Positions 1 through 6,068 are shown, counted from the stretch's first letter. The stretch: DNA of 13,697 nucleotides from DATFAS01 sp035254305 (GCA_035254305.1 DATFAS010000098.1:1-13697); one strand, 5' to 3'. Numbers and translations: made by a program. Notes: generated from the letters alone by a model not told the origin.

Positions 1-519
1 CGTGGAAGGGATATTAATTTTCATTCCAATGGACAGCTGATCAAAATTTGATATTTGTGGATTGGCAGAAACCAGGCTGCTTAGAGTCACCCCAAGTTTC
101 TGTGCAATACTCTTTAATGTATCACCAGATACAACTGTATACTGTTGATTAGCAGATGTAGTTGTCGGAATACTTGTTCCCACACTTGTTCCCGTGTTTT
201 GGGATGTTGTTGCTACACTAGTGGATAAATCTGTGTTCGTCGTAGTTACTGTTCCACTAGCACTTATCGTATCATTTGTTACGATCTTGTGTCCTGCTGG
301 TAGGTAGATGGTATCACCAGATTGTAACTGATTAGCATCCTTTAGTTGTGGATTGACACTGATTAGACTTGATAAACTGACTGCATAGCGTTGAGATATT
401 TGCCATAACGTATCACCTGAATGGATCGTATAAGTGTCCAATGAACTATCAGCAAGTACAACACCACTAGACATCAGTGAAACAGCCAAGATTGACCCTA
501 ACCAAAACGTTTTTCTCAT
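1..519 (-). CDS. Secreted LysM-repeat protein, C-terminus beyond the window
   Basis: Translation from the ATG at 519 gives 173 residues with no stop before the left edge. Residues 1-23 form a signal peptide: MRKTFWLG, a hydrophobic stretch, and a cleavage-type ending VVLA before DSS. Two LysM domains follow, about residues 29-74 (YTIHSGDTLWQIS start, NPQ middle, YLP end) and 127-171 (YTVVSGDTLKSIA start, NPQ middle, NIP end). They are joined by a Ser/Thr-rich linker. LysM domains bind the N-acetylglucosamine backbone of peptidoglycan, so the protein should act outside the membrane in the wall or spore cortex/coat. An enzymatic domain (NlpC/P60, 3D, SleB or similar) may follow but is not visible. 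An AGGAGA ribosome binding site lies about 8 bases before the ATG. The LysM assignment is firm; the overall function is open. Confidence 0.9.
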   Translation of the reverse strand, partial: MRKTFWLGSILAVSLMSSGVVLADSSLDTYTIHSGDTLWQISQRYAVSLSSLISVNPQLKDANQLQSGDTIYLPAGHKIVTNDTISASGTVTTTNTDLSTSVATTSQNTGTSVGTSIPTTTSANQQYTVVSGDTLKSIAQKLGVTLSSLVSANPQISNFDQLSIGMKINIPST

Positions 520-628
520 GTTCTTCTCTCCTAAGCTGCAGTTTTTGTTCCGGTTAATCAAACAAAATCATCTTGTTGGAAGTTATTACTTTGACATGAA
601 AGCAATGTCTTTCTAAGAAGAGAATAAC

Positions 629-657
629 ATGATTGTCCCAGCCAGATAACAGGTCAA
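629..657 (-). promoter_or_regulatory. Candidate sigma-A promoter for the LysM gene
   Basis: Read on the minus strand, TTGACC (652-657) and AATCAT (629-634) are separated by 17 bases. The -35 matches the consensus at 5 of 6 positions and the -10 at 4 of 6. It lies about 110 bases upstream of the LysM start and would give a leader of about 100 nt. It is by eye only. Confidence 0.4.
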
Positions 658-678
658 AAGTAGGATTTTAGACCACGA

Positions 679-1641
679 TCAACTATGTCTGTGGTTCTGT
701 TGACAGTCACCAACACGAACTGAATGGCTTTTCTTAAAAAATTTTGGTTGGAATTCTTTCATAAACGGTGTATGTGATAATGAAAAAATAAGTAAGGCAA
801 CCCAAATGAATCCAAAGCAAACCATATTCGCCCATGTAAACGCCTCTTTAAAAACAAATATTCCTAGAAGCAGGCTTATGGTTGGGGAAAGGTATTGAAT
901 AAATCCGATCGTTGAAAGTGAAACTCTCTTTGCACCCTGTGCAAACCAAAATAAAGGAAACACGGTTACGATTCCTGTTCCCATTAATAAGGCCAATGTA
1001 GAGAAAGAAATGGCCCCAAGAGAACCAATCCCTCTTGCTTGTACATATAAGATATAAATAAGAGCTAAAGGCATCATCATAGTCGTCTCTAATGTCAACC
1101 CAACCATAGAATCTACACGAATGAGTTTTTTGGCTAAGCCATATAGTCCAAAGGTAACTGTAAGCAAAAAAGCAACCCAAGGGATTTTTCCATATTGTAC
1201 CGTGATCAAGCATACCCCGATAGCTGCCATTAATAAGGAAACAACCTGCCAAAAATTCAACCTTTCTTTAAGAAAAAAAACACCCAGTAAAATACTAAAT
1301 AATGGATTGATATAATAACCTAAACTTGCATCAATGACATGCCCTGCATTAACCGCCCAGATATATGTAAACCAATTCAAGGTGATTAAAACAGAGGCAA
1401 GAAAGATCGCATTTCTACTTTTTTTATCTTGAAAAGCCTGTTTTAACAAGCTCCAACGATTCATAAAGAGTAGGATGAGAGCAACTGAAAGAAAAGACCA
1501 CCATATTCTGTGTGCGAGTATTTCTAAAGCAGGAATCTCCTCAAGAGTATGCCAGTACAGTGGTAATATTCCCCATGTGGCATAGGCTCCTATTGCATAC
1601 CATATCCCCGTTCGTCGATCTTGATCTGTGTTCCCATTCAT
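679..1641 (-). CDS. rarD: RarD-like EamA/DMT-family permease
   Basis: This 320-residue protein consists of about ten hydrophobic membrane segments. It starts with the RarD-type N-terminus (GIWYAIGAYATWGILPLYW at residues 13-31), followed by ILAHRIWWS near residue 41. The family is drug/metabolite transporters of the EamA superfamily; RarD itself was named from a chloramphenicol-sensitivity phenotype and its substrate is not settled. The length fits the family. The ATG at 1641 is preceded by AGGGGAG about 10 bases upstream. The last 20 or so residues are polar and rich in Lys, Gln and His, which is a cytoplasmic tail. It stands alone: the LysM gene downstream has its own promoter. The family is confident and the transported compound unknown. 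Confidence 0.88.
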   Translation of the reverse strand: MNGNTDQDRRTGIWYAIGAYATWGILPLYWHTLEEIPALEILAHRIWWSFLSVALILLFMNRWSLLKQAFQDKKSRNAIFLASVLITLNWFTYIWAVNAGHVIDASLGYYINPLFSILLGVFFLKERLNFWQVVSLLMAAIGVCLITVQYGKIPWVAFLLTVTFGLYGLAKKLIRVDSMVGLTLETTMMMPLALIYILYVQARGIGSLGAISFSTLALLMGTGIVTVFPLFWFAQGAKRVSLSTIGFIQYLSPTISLLLGIFVFKEAFTWANMVCFGFIWVALLIFSLSHTPFMKEFQPKFFKKSHSVRVGDCQQNHRHS

Positions 1642-1685
1642 TATCTATTTTCACTCCCCTTAAAATCAATTCATGCACAGAAAGA

Positions 1686-1713
1686 AGAATAACATAATCG
1701 TAACCATTGTCAA
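1686..1713 (-). promoter_or_regulatory. Candidate sigma-A promoter for rarD
   Basis: On the minus strand a perfect TTGACA (1708-1713) is followed after 16 bases by TATTCT (1686-1691), 4 of 6 matches to TATAAT. The start codon lies about 45 bases downstream. Confidence 0.5.
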
Positions 1714-1842
1714 CAATCCCACAGCCATTACCCATTTAACTTTTTCACATAAAAATATTGATTGTTTTATGCATATTTAAAGGAGCAATGTAAAACACTA
1801 CCAATGTAATACCTAAAAATCCATTAATAGGAGGTATACATA

Positions 1843-2712
1843 ATGATGAATATGTTCTCTGGAACTAACCCTCAGCAAGTCAGACAAGATATTGCTCAAG
1901 ATGGGGGATTTCGCCAAGGTAGTTGGGCAGCCCAAAATAATCTTGGATACATTGCACCGCAGACTATGTACACAGGAGGGTTCGCTGGACCTAGTGCAAT
2001 GTTTACTCCAGGATTTGCGGGAACCAATGCGCAAACAGTGAGACAGAGTATTGCTCAAGACATTGGATACCAAGGTACAGGAGTTCCATCCTATAACCAA
2101 GCAGCAGCCTTTGGTGGAGCAGGTTCTATGTTCTCTCCTGGATTTGCTGGTACGAATCCACAGCAAGTGCGTCAAGATATCAGCCAGGACATTCAAGGAG
2201 GTACATGGCAAGGGGTACAGCAACAAGGATTTACTGGAGCTCAATCCGTGTTTTCCCCTGGTTTTGCTGGAACAAATCCGCAGCAAGTTCGCCAAGATAT
2301 TGCTCAAGATCTTAGGTACCAACAAGGGGTAGGTGTTCAAGCCTATAACCAAGCAGGTTTTGGTGGCGCAGGTGCCATGTTCTCTCCTGGATTTGCTGGT
2401 ACGAATCCACAGCAGGTTCGCCAAGACATTTCGCAAGATTATGGATATCAGGGAGCCGTTGCACAGCCTATTCAACAAGTTGGCTTGGGTAGTGCAAGTT
2501 CCATGCTCTCCCCAGGGTTTGCTGGTACAAACCCACAACAAGTTCGCCAGGATATCGCCCGTGAAACGGGATATGGATATGGCTTGTCCAGTGGTGCTAT
2601 GACAATGATGGGGAATGCAGGAGGATCTATGATCTCTCAAGGATTTGCTGGTACAAATCCACAACAAGTAAGACAAGATATTGCTCAAGATGGTGGATTT
2701 AGATACCAATAA
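1843..2712 (+). CDS. Gamma-type SASP-like protein with seven tandem repeats
   Basis: The 289-residue protein is seven copies of a unit with core (G)FAGTNPQQVRQDIAQD. The Thr of the TN pair is at residues 8, 61, 104, 144, 187, 229 and 271, so units are 40-53 residues. The spacers are rich in Gly, Gln, Ala and Tyr. The core resembles the FASETNAQQVRKQNQQ repeat of gamma-type small acid-soluble spore proteins (SspE type). Those are forespore amino-acid stores degraded at germination. Here FAG-TN replaces FASETN, so the acidic residues of the GPR protease site are missing. There is no Lys, His or Cys and only one Glu (residue 241). AGGAGGT (1829-1835) lies 7 bases before the first ATG; a second ATG at 1846 is also possible. 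No signal peptide is seen and a terminator follows directly. A coat or other spore structural protein is the alternative. No convincing forespore promoter could be placed by eye. Confidence 0.8.
   Translation: MMNMFSGTNPQQVRQDIAQDGGFRQGSWAAQNNLGYIAPQTMYTGGFAGPSAMFTPGFAGTNAQTVRQSIAQDIGYQGTGVPSYNQAAAFGGAGSMFSPGFAGTNPQQVRQDISQDIQGGTWQGVQQQGFTGAQSVFSPGFAGTNPQQVRQDIAQDLRYQQGVGVQAYNQAGFGGAGAMFSPGFAGTNPQQVRQDISQDYGYQGAVAQPIQQVGLGSASSMLSPGFAGTNPQQVRQDIARETGYGYGLSSGAMTMMGNAGGSMISQGFAGTNPQQVRQDIAQDGGFRYQ
1852..2691 (+). repeat. Seven coding tandem repeats of about 120-160 bp
   Basis: The seven TNPQQVRQ-type cores begin at 1864, 2023, 2152, 2272, 2401, 2527 and 2653. A 38-base stretch starting at the Met codon is identical between 2128-2165 and 2377-2414. 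The spacers after units 2 and 4 also match each other (GV, YNQA, FGGAG), which points to duplication of a two-unit block. Confidence 0.9.
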
Positions 2713-2735
2713 AATTCTTCCATTTTATTTTGCCG

Positions 2736-2764
2736 AAAAAACCCCTTGTGGGTTTTTTCTTTTT
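2736..2764 (+). terminator. Intrinsic terminator of the SASP-like gene
   Basis: A nine-pair stem, AAAAAACCC (2736-2744) with GGGTTTTTT (2750-2758), is followed by CTTTTT. It begins about 24 bases after the stop codon. Confidence 0.85.
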
Positions 2765-2771
2765 GGAAAAA

Positions 2772-2801
2772 GAAAAAAATAGGGAACATCAATCATTCCC
2801 T
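2772..2801 (-). terminator. Intrinsic terminator of the minus-strand YjcZ gene
   Basis: On the minus strand AGGGAA and TTCCCT (2796-2801 and 2781-2786) pair around a 9-base loop. The hairpin is followed by ATTTTTTT, and it lies about 75 bases after the YjcZ stop. Confidence 0.65.
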
Positions 2802-2876
2802 ACAAAGCCCGCTCTATTTTGGAGGTTTACCATGAGTTTGCAATTTTCAGAGGAATTCAAGGATGCCTTTCACCCA

Positions 2877-2972
2877 TTAATTAAATCCTGCTCCAACAAT
2901 AACGAGGAGAATAAACAGAACTAACACAATAACAAAATTGTCGCCACAAAAACCACCAGCATAATAGCTCAT
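2877..2972 (-). CDS. YjcZ-family sporulation mini-protein (31 aa)
   Basis: The ATG at 2970-2972 opens a 31-codon frame: MSYYAGGFCGDNF, then a hydrophobic helix of Val, Leu and Ile ending IVGAGFN. This is the YjcZ/YhcZ-type signature of a short AGG(F/L) head with an acidic residue followed by one membrane helix ending VGAGF. Such mini-proteins are common in Bacillales and are linked to sporulation, but their molecular role is unknown. AAGGAGGGTG lies just upstream on the coding strand, a near-perfect ribosome binding site. It is closely similar to the divergent gene at 3181 but has Cys-Gly (CGDNF) where that one has Asp-Gly (DGDFF). A small plus-strand ORF overlaps it and is judged spurious. 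Confidence 0.9.
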   Translation of the reverse strand: MSYYAGGFCGDNFVIVLVLFILLVIVGAGFN

Positions 2973-3180
2973 TATCACACCCTCCTTTCAGATAAGCTAC
3001 TTCATATTATGGATTTCCATAGTAACTTTGATTGTATGTCTGTCTATGTCTGATAATTTGGGCGTAGTTGAAATACGAGTAGGCTGATTACCTATTTTTC
3101 CTTTTTTAGTACATACGCCCTTCCCGAACTAAGGTATTCTCCATAGTCTAAACTAGACCTTTAGGAAAGGAGAGAAAATC
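2973..3180. promoter_or_regulatory. Divergent promoter region between two YjcZ genes
   Basis: This 208-base non-coding gap must carry promoters for both mini-genes. On the plus strand CATAGTCTA (3142-3150) fits the sigma-K -10 form CATAnnnTA and lies about 30 bases before the 3181 start, but an AC at the proper -35 distance is not seen (the nearest is 12 bases upstream). On the minus strand CATACAAT (3031-3038) fits a sigma-E -10, with a weak AAATTAT 14 bases upstream. Both are tentative. Confidence 0.35.
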
Positions 3181-3279
3181 ATGAGCAGCTTTGCAGGTGG
3201 ATTGTTTGACGGAGACTTTTTCTTACTTGTCCTCGTCCTCTTTATCCTTCTTGTTATTGTCGGAGCAGGCTTCGATTGA
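3181..3279 (+). CDS. YjcZ-family sporulation mini-protein (32 aa)
   Basis: The frame reads MSSFAGGLFDGDFF, then a Leu/Val/Ile helix ending IVGAGFD, 32 residues in all. Head, single membrane helix and VGAGF end match the YjcZ family and the divergent paralog at 2877-2972; the stretch VLVLFILLVIVGAGF is identical in both. AAAGGAG about 12 bases upstream is the ribosome binding site. A strong terminator follows 14 bases after the stop, so it is a single-gene unit. The expected location is the spore or mother-cell membrane during sporulation, which is inference from the family. Confidence 0.92.
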   Translation: MSSFAGGLFDGDFFLLVLVLFILLVIVGAGFD

Positions 3280-3293
3280 TGCAAGAAATCAAC

Positions 3294-3322
3294 AGAAAGA
3301 ACACCTAATCGGTGTTCTTTCT
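3294..3322. terminator. Intrinsic terminator after the plus-strand YjcZ gene
   Basis: A perfect 12-pair stem, AGAAAGAACACC (3294-3305) with GGTGTTCTTTCT (3311-3322), has a TAATC loop and is followed by TACATTTTT. The stop codon of the convergent zinc-ribbon gene lies in the hairpin. Confidence 0.85.
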
Positions 3323-3469
3323 TACATTTTTACTCTCATAAATAATTTTTGCCGTACATTTAGCACAAATCATGTGACCTCTCTTCATTTTTATTTCCTT
3401 TTGATAGGTAACATGATTCTTCTCTACTTCAAAAGGTTTTTGACAAATCATACATGTAGCCAAAGTCAT
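3305..3469 (-). CDS. Small zinc-ribbon protein, YlaI (DUF2197)-like
   Basis: A 54-residue reading begins MTLATCMICQKPF and has two Cys pairs, CxxC at residues 6/9 and CxxC at 35/38 (GHMICAKCTAKI). That is the spacing of a zinc ribbon. The order of elements resembles the DUF2197/YlaI proteins of Bacillales, whose function is unknown; the match is by layout, not strong identity. The start is chosen for GAAGGG about 10 bases upstream. An upstream in-frame ATG at 3493 would add eight residues (MGKKGRWE) but lacks a ribosome binding site. The C-terminal tail is basic. The last codons and stop form one arm of the neighbouring hairpin terminator. Confidence 0.65.
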   Translation of the reverse strand: MTLATCMICQKPFEVEKNHVTYQKEIKMKRGHMICAKCTAKIIYESKNVRKNTD

Positions 3470-3552
3470 TTCCCATCGACCCTTCTTACCCATCTACTAC
3501 ATAGTATGCATAGCCCAAAAGAGATGCCAACTACCAATAAAGCTTAAAAAGA

Positions 3553-3582
3553 AAAATACCCCTAATCCTTTCGGTTCAGGGG
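3553..3582 (-). terminator. Intrinsic terminator of the DUF1657-DUF421 operon
   Basis: On the minus strand CCCCTGAACC, a GAAA loop and GGATTAGGGG form a stem with two mismatches. TATTTTTC follows. It begins two bases after the DUF421 stop. Confidence 0.75.
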
Positions 3583-3584
3583 CT

Positions 3585-4430
3585 TTAAGATAAATAGGGG
3601 GTTAGTTCTTTAATCATCCTTTGAATTTCTGTAGCCATTTCAGCATACATCTGTTTTGCTTGTGGTGTGTTCGTTGCAAGAGCAAAAAGTTCTGTATCGG
3701 CAAGACACTTTTTTAGAGAAGCTAGAACAAGCTGTTTATCCACCGGTGGAGAAACTTTCACCTGATCATCATACAAGTCTAGATAAAGCTGTCCATTCGA
3801 ATCAATTTGGGCTAAAAAAACATTTTCTAAGGAGACACCAGCCTTCGTCAATTCCTCATGTAGCCATTGTGTATTTAGTCCAATCGTTGTTAAAGGTTCT
3901 AGCATAACAACCCCATCCATAATAACAGCTTGGGATTCTCGCATCGGTGCAGCCTTTACTTTTAGATCCTTAACAGTGGCAGGCTGTGCATCCTTCTTTA
4001 ACAATACGCTTAATTTTCCGTTTGTTTCAAGAGCAGCAAATTCCACATCAGCTAACTGAAAGGCATCTTTCAATCGTAATTCCGCTAACAATTCATCGGT
4101 AGAAAAATGGACCTTCATTAAATTGTCTTCCATGATCTTTCCGTTTTTTATTAATACGGTCGTTTTTCCCTCAATTACATCACGTAGCCATTTACTCTTG
4201 AGAGTTAGATAACTCACAACAAATGGAACAACCGTCCAAACTAACAGGCTTGTATAGCCATGAGCCAAATTATTTTCCATATCTGTTGAGACAAATGCAG
4301 CAATATCGCCTACTACAATTCCTACAATGTATTCAAAATAAGTCACCTGGGCTAATTGTTTTTTTCCGATAATCCGCATCAACACGAATAGCACAATAAG
4401 TGCGATTAAGGCTCTGATGACAATGTGCAT
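3585..4430 (-). CDS. DUF421 (YetF-type) membrane protein with DUF1657-like tail
   Basis: The protein has 281 residues. Three membrane helices lie at about 2-18, 33-48 and 60-77. The conserved segment RIIGKKQLAQVTYFEYIVG (19-37) is typical of DUF421/YetF proteins. A soluble alpha/beta region (about 85-225) follows, with the duplicated pattern TVLIKNGKIM and AVIMDGVVML. Residues 232-281 align with the DUF1657 genes next door: FALATNTPQAKQMY here against FALQTQNQQAKQLY there. DUF421 genes accompany DUF1657 and spoVAC-spoVAD-spoVAEb in the spoVA2mob operon that raises spore heat resistance; the biochemical role is unknown. GGAGGT lies 4 bases before the ATG and the upstream DUF1657 gene ends 15 bases away, so the two form an operon. 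Confidence 0.88.
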   Translation of the reverse strand: MHIVIRALIALIVLFVLMRIIGKKQLAQVTYFEYIVGIVVGDIAAFVSTDMENNLAHGYTSLLVWTVVPFVVSYLTLKSKWLRDVIEGKTTVLIKNGKIMEDNLMKVHFSTDELLAELRLKDAFQLADVEFAALETNGKLSVLLKKDAQPATVKDLKVKAAPMRESQAVIMDGVVMLEPLTTIGLNTQWLHEELTKAGVSLENVFLAQIDSNGQLYLDLYDDQVKVSPPVDKQLVLASLKKCLADTELFALATNTPQAKQMYAEMATEIQRMIKELTPYLS

Positions 4431-4445
4431 AAGGACCTCCAGAAA

Positions 4446-4652
4446 TTACAAACCTTTATATTGTGGTTCCTCCATCTCGAGTTCTTTTACTCTATTTTTC
4501 ATGGTTTCCACTAGATGATGGGCTGTTTGCGCATTTTCTTGAAATACTTGTTTTGTTTTTTCATGAGTACTGAGGTTAGAAAAGGCAGTTAAGGATGCCT
4601 CTATGTTTTTTAGGCTGGCTAAAGTTTGCTTTACCTGTGAGGATATGGTCAT
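4446..4652 (-). CDS. DUF1657 small spore-associated protein (copy 1)
   Basis: The 68-residue protein starts MTISSQVKQTLASLK and ends KELEMEEPQYKGL, the DUF1657 pattern. It is predicted to be helical and soluble. An upstream in-frame GTG at 4664 would add MNRL, but GAGGTGA lies correctly 9 bases before the ATG at 4652, and that start matches the paralog's MTVSSQVKQ. It is followed by the DUF421 gene after 15 bases. DUF1657 genes sit beside spoVA and DUF421 genes in Bacillales; no activity has been defined for the family as far as I know. Compared with copy 2 it has lost the FALQTQNQQAKQLY wording (FSNLSTHEKTKQVF), so the copies have diverged. Confidence 0.88.
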   Translation of the reverse strand: MTISSQVKQTLASLKNIEASLTAFSNLSTHEKTKQVFQENAQTAHHLVETMKNRVKELEMEEPQYKGL

Positions 4653-4672
4653 GAGTCGATTCACCTCATTGG

Positions 4673-4709
4673 AAAAACCCGTGAAGCTCTTTTTAAAGCT
4701 TCAACGGGT
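4673..4709 (-). terminator. Terminator/attenuator between the two DUF1657 genes
   Basis: On the minus strand ACCCGT-T-GAAGCT pairs with AGCTTC-ACGGGT, a 12-pair stem with one bulged base, followed by TTTTT. It ends about 20 bases before the next start codon. That leaves little room for a new promoter, so partial read-through is likely. Confidence 0.8.
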
Positions 4710-4719
4710 CCATTTTATA

Positions 4720-4745
4720 AGAAGAGGTTTAGTTTCTCCTCTTCT
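4720..4745. other. Second hairpin in the DUF1657 intergenic region
   Basis: AGAAGAGG (4720-4727) and CCTCTTCT (4738-4745) are perfect inverted repeats of 8 bases around a 10-base loop. There is no U-run on the minus strand after it. It may stabilise the 3' end of the upstream transcript. Confidence 0.55.
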
Positions 4746-4761
4746 GAAAAAAATCATTCAC

Positions 4762-4968
4762 TTAGAACCCCTTGTATTGTGGTTCTTCTTTCTCCATTTG
4801 CTGTAAACGGGGTTCAAGGGTATCTAGGATAGATTGTGTTTGTTGTGCAGCCTGAGAATAAAGTTGCTTCGCTTGTTGGTTCTGTGTTTGCAAAGCAAAG
4901 GTCTCTAAACTAGCTTGTGCTCCTTTAAGGCCTGCAACAACTTGTTTTACTTGACTTGAAACAGTCAT
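4762..4968 (-). CDS. DUF1657 small spore-associated protein (copy 2)
   Basis: The 68-residue protein starts MTVSSQVKQVVAGLK and ends QMEKEEPQYKGF. It is the closest relative in the window of both copy 1 and the DUF421 C-terminus. It is helical, soluble, rich in Gln and Ala, with no signal peptide. GGGAGG lies 8 bases before the ATG. A hairpin and a terminator follow, so most transcripts probably carry this gene alone and a minority continue into copy 1 and DUF421. A forespore role is inferred from the family's usual company (spoVA and DUF421 genes). No spoVA gene is present within the window on either side. Confidence 0.88.
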   Translation of the reverse strand: MTVSSQVKQVVAGLKGAQASLETFALQTQNQQAKQLYSQAAQQTQSILDTLEPRLQQMEKEEPQYKGF

Positions 4969-5107
4969 TCGTTTTTCCTCCCTATAAAGTGAATGATGGT
5001 TCTTTTAAAAACCATTAAATAATATCTCCAAACTGCACCGAAACATGTTTTTATCAAAAAGTGAATTTTTGTAAAAACAGGAAGGGGAAATTTGGATAGC
5101 ACCACGT

Positions 5108-5141
5108 AAAAAGCCTAAGAAACAATAGATTTCTAAGACTT
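5108..5141 (-). terminator. Intrinsic terminator of the LysR gene
   Basis: On the minus strand AAGTCTTAGAAA pairs with TTTCTTAGGCTT in 11 of 12 positions (one T-T mismatch, one G-T pair). The loop is 7 bases and TTT follows. It overlaps the stop codon. Confidence 0.6.
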
Positions 5142-6031
5142 TATTCAGCAATCGTATAAAGCGATAACAAATAATTAAGAAACAATTCAACGGTTTTAGT
5201 ATGGAATTGTGAATGATGAGTAACATAAGAAAAGTTACGATACATCGGAAATGATTCCATTCGTAAGGCTTGCAGCGTACCTAACCTTAATTCTTTACGA
5301 ATAACATTTTCGGATAGAAATGAAATACCGAGACCCGCCTCCACAGATTCCTTTATTACTTGTGAGCTTCCAAATTCCATGATGCTCTTAGGTTCGATTC
5401 CCGTTAAAGAAAACATACGGTCTGTGTAAGTCCGTGTTCCTGATCCCTTCTCTCGGATAATCCAGTTCTCCTGTACTAGTTCCTGCGGCTCCACTATGGT
5501 ACGATCTCTCCATTTACTATTAGCCGGAACGATCACGACTAATTCGTCTGTTGTAAAAGGATGAACGACTAGATTAGGGTGATCTACTTCCCCCTCAACA
5601 ATTCCTAAATCAATCTCTGCCATTAGGACAAGCTCTGTTATTTGTTTAGTATTATGTATCGTTATAGAGGGAATTACTTCCGGATAATCAACAGTAAAAC
5701 CAGCTATAATACGTGGCAATAAATACTCGCCAAAGGTATAGCTTGCCCCCACTAGGAGTGGGCCTTTAGCTGTATTCTTTAGATCATCTAACAACCTTTC
5801 TAGCCGATCATATTGGGCTAAAATTTCTCTGGCATGGTACTCAAGAATTCGACCTGCTGGCGTTAATCTTACATATTTATTCGTTCTTTCAAATAGTCTT
5901 ACTCCATATCGCTTTTCCAATGATTTTATATCTAAACTAACCGCAGACTGTGTCATATGTAATTCTTCTGCTGCTCTAGAGAAATTCTGATGCTTTGCAA
6001 CCGCAACAAATACTTGTAAATGATGATCCAT
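5141..6031 (-). CDS. LysR-family regulator, CysL/YeiE-like
   Basis: The 296-residue protein has the LysR arrangement. The N-terminal winged helix-turn-helix is at about residues 3-60 (FSRAAEELHMTQSAVSLDI, SLEKRYGVRLFERT). An effector-binding periplasmic-binding-like domain spans about 90-290. The stretch GASYTFGEYLLPRIIAGF, followed by DLGIVEGEV and DELVVIVP, is the wording of the CysL/YeiE branch, several of whose members control sulfur or sulfite genes. The effector here is unknown. Its own target is not obvious, because no gene is divergent from it in the window; the nearest transporter is the TauE/SafE gene 2.5 kb away. The start codon is preceded by a 19-bp tandem repeat that carries a GAAGGGAG ribosome binding site about 14 bases from the ATG, which is a long spacing. 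Confidence 0.85.
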   Translation of the reverse strand: MDHHLQVFVAVAKHQNFSRAAEELHMTQSAVSLDIKSLEKRYGVRLFERTNKYVRLTPAGRILEYHAREILAQYDRLERLLDDLKNTAKGPLLVGASYTFGEYLLPRIIAGFTVDYPEVIPSITIHNTKQITELVLMAEIDLGIVEGEVDHPNLVVHPFTTDELVVIVPANSKWRDRTIVEPQELVQENWIIREKGSGTRTYTDRMFSLTGIEPKSIMEFGSSQVIKESVEAGLGISFLSENVIRKELRLGTLQALRMESFPMYRNFSYVTHHSQFHTKTVELFLNYLLSLYTIAE

Positions 6032-6068
6032 TCTTAAACAATAGCTCCCTTCTTAAACGATAGCTCCC
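6031..6068. repeat. 19-bp tandem direct repeat in the LysR leader
   Basis: Two adjacent copies of TTCTTAAACRATAGCTCCC (6031-6049 and 6050-6068) differ at one base. Read on the coding strand each contains GAAGGGAG, so the Shine-Dalgarno sequence is duplicated. Confidence 0.9.

Noticed and set aside
520..678. Riboswitch (such as a ydaO-type leader) before the LysM gene
   Set aside because: Only a weak GACAT/ATGTC hairpin is seen and the leader is too short and lacks conserved riboswitch segments.
1770..1802. Sigma-G or sigma-K promoter for the SASP-like gene (TGCATA, CATATTTA)
   Set aside because: None of the candidate -10 elements lies at the right distance from a -35, so no promoter was called.
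1852..2691. CRISPR-like array
   Set aside because: The repeats are in frame, translate to a conserved peptide and vary by codon changes; there are no cas genes.
1813..2709. Long antisense open frame of 298 codons opposite the SASP-like repeat gene
   Set aside because: It is a mirror of the repetitive codons. It lacks a ribosome binding site and a recognisable protein, while the plus frame has AGGAGGT and a clear family-like repeat.
2832..2924. Plus-strand 30-aa ORF (MSLQFSEEFKDAF start) with a GGAGGT before it
   Set aside because: It overlaps the convincing minus-strand YjcZ gene and has no family features or terminator. The site could still be translated, but the evidence favours YjcZ.
3191..3547. 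Plus-strand 118-codon ORF
   Set aside because: Its start lies inside the YjcZ gene in another frame, and it crosses a terminator and the zinc-ribbon gene.
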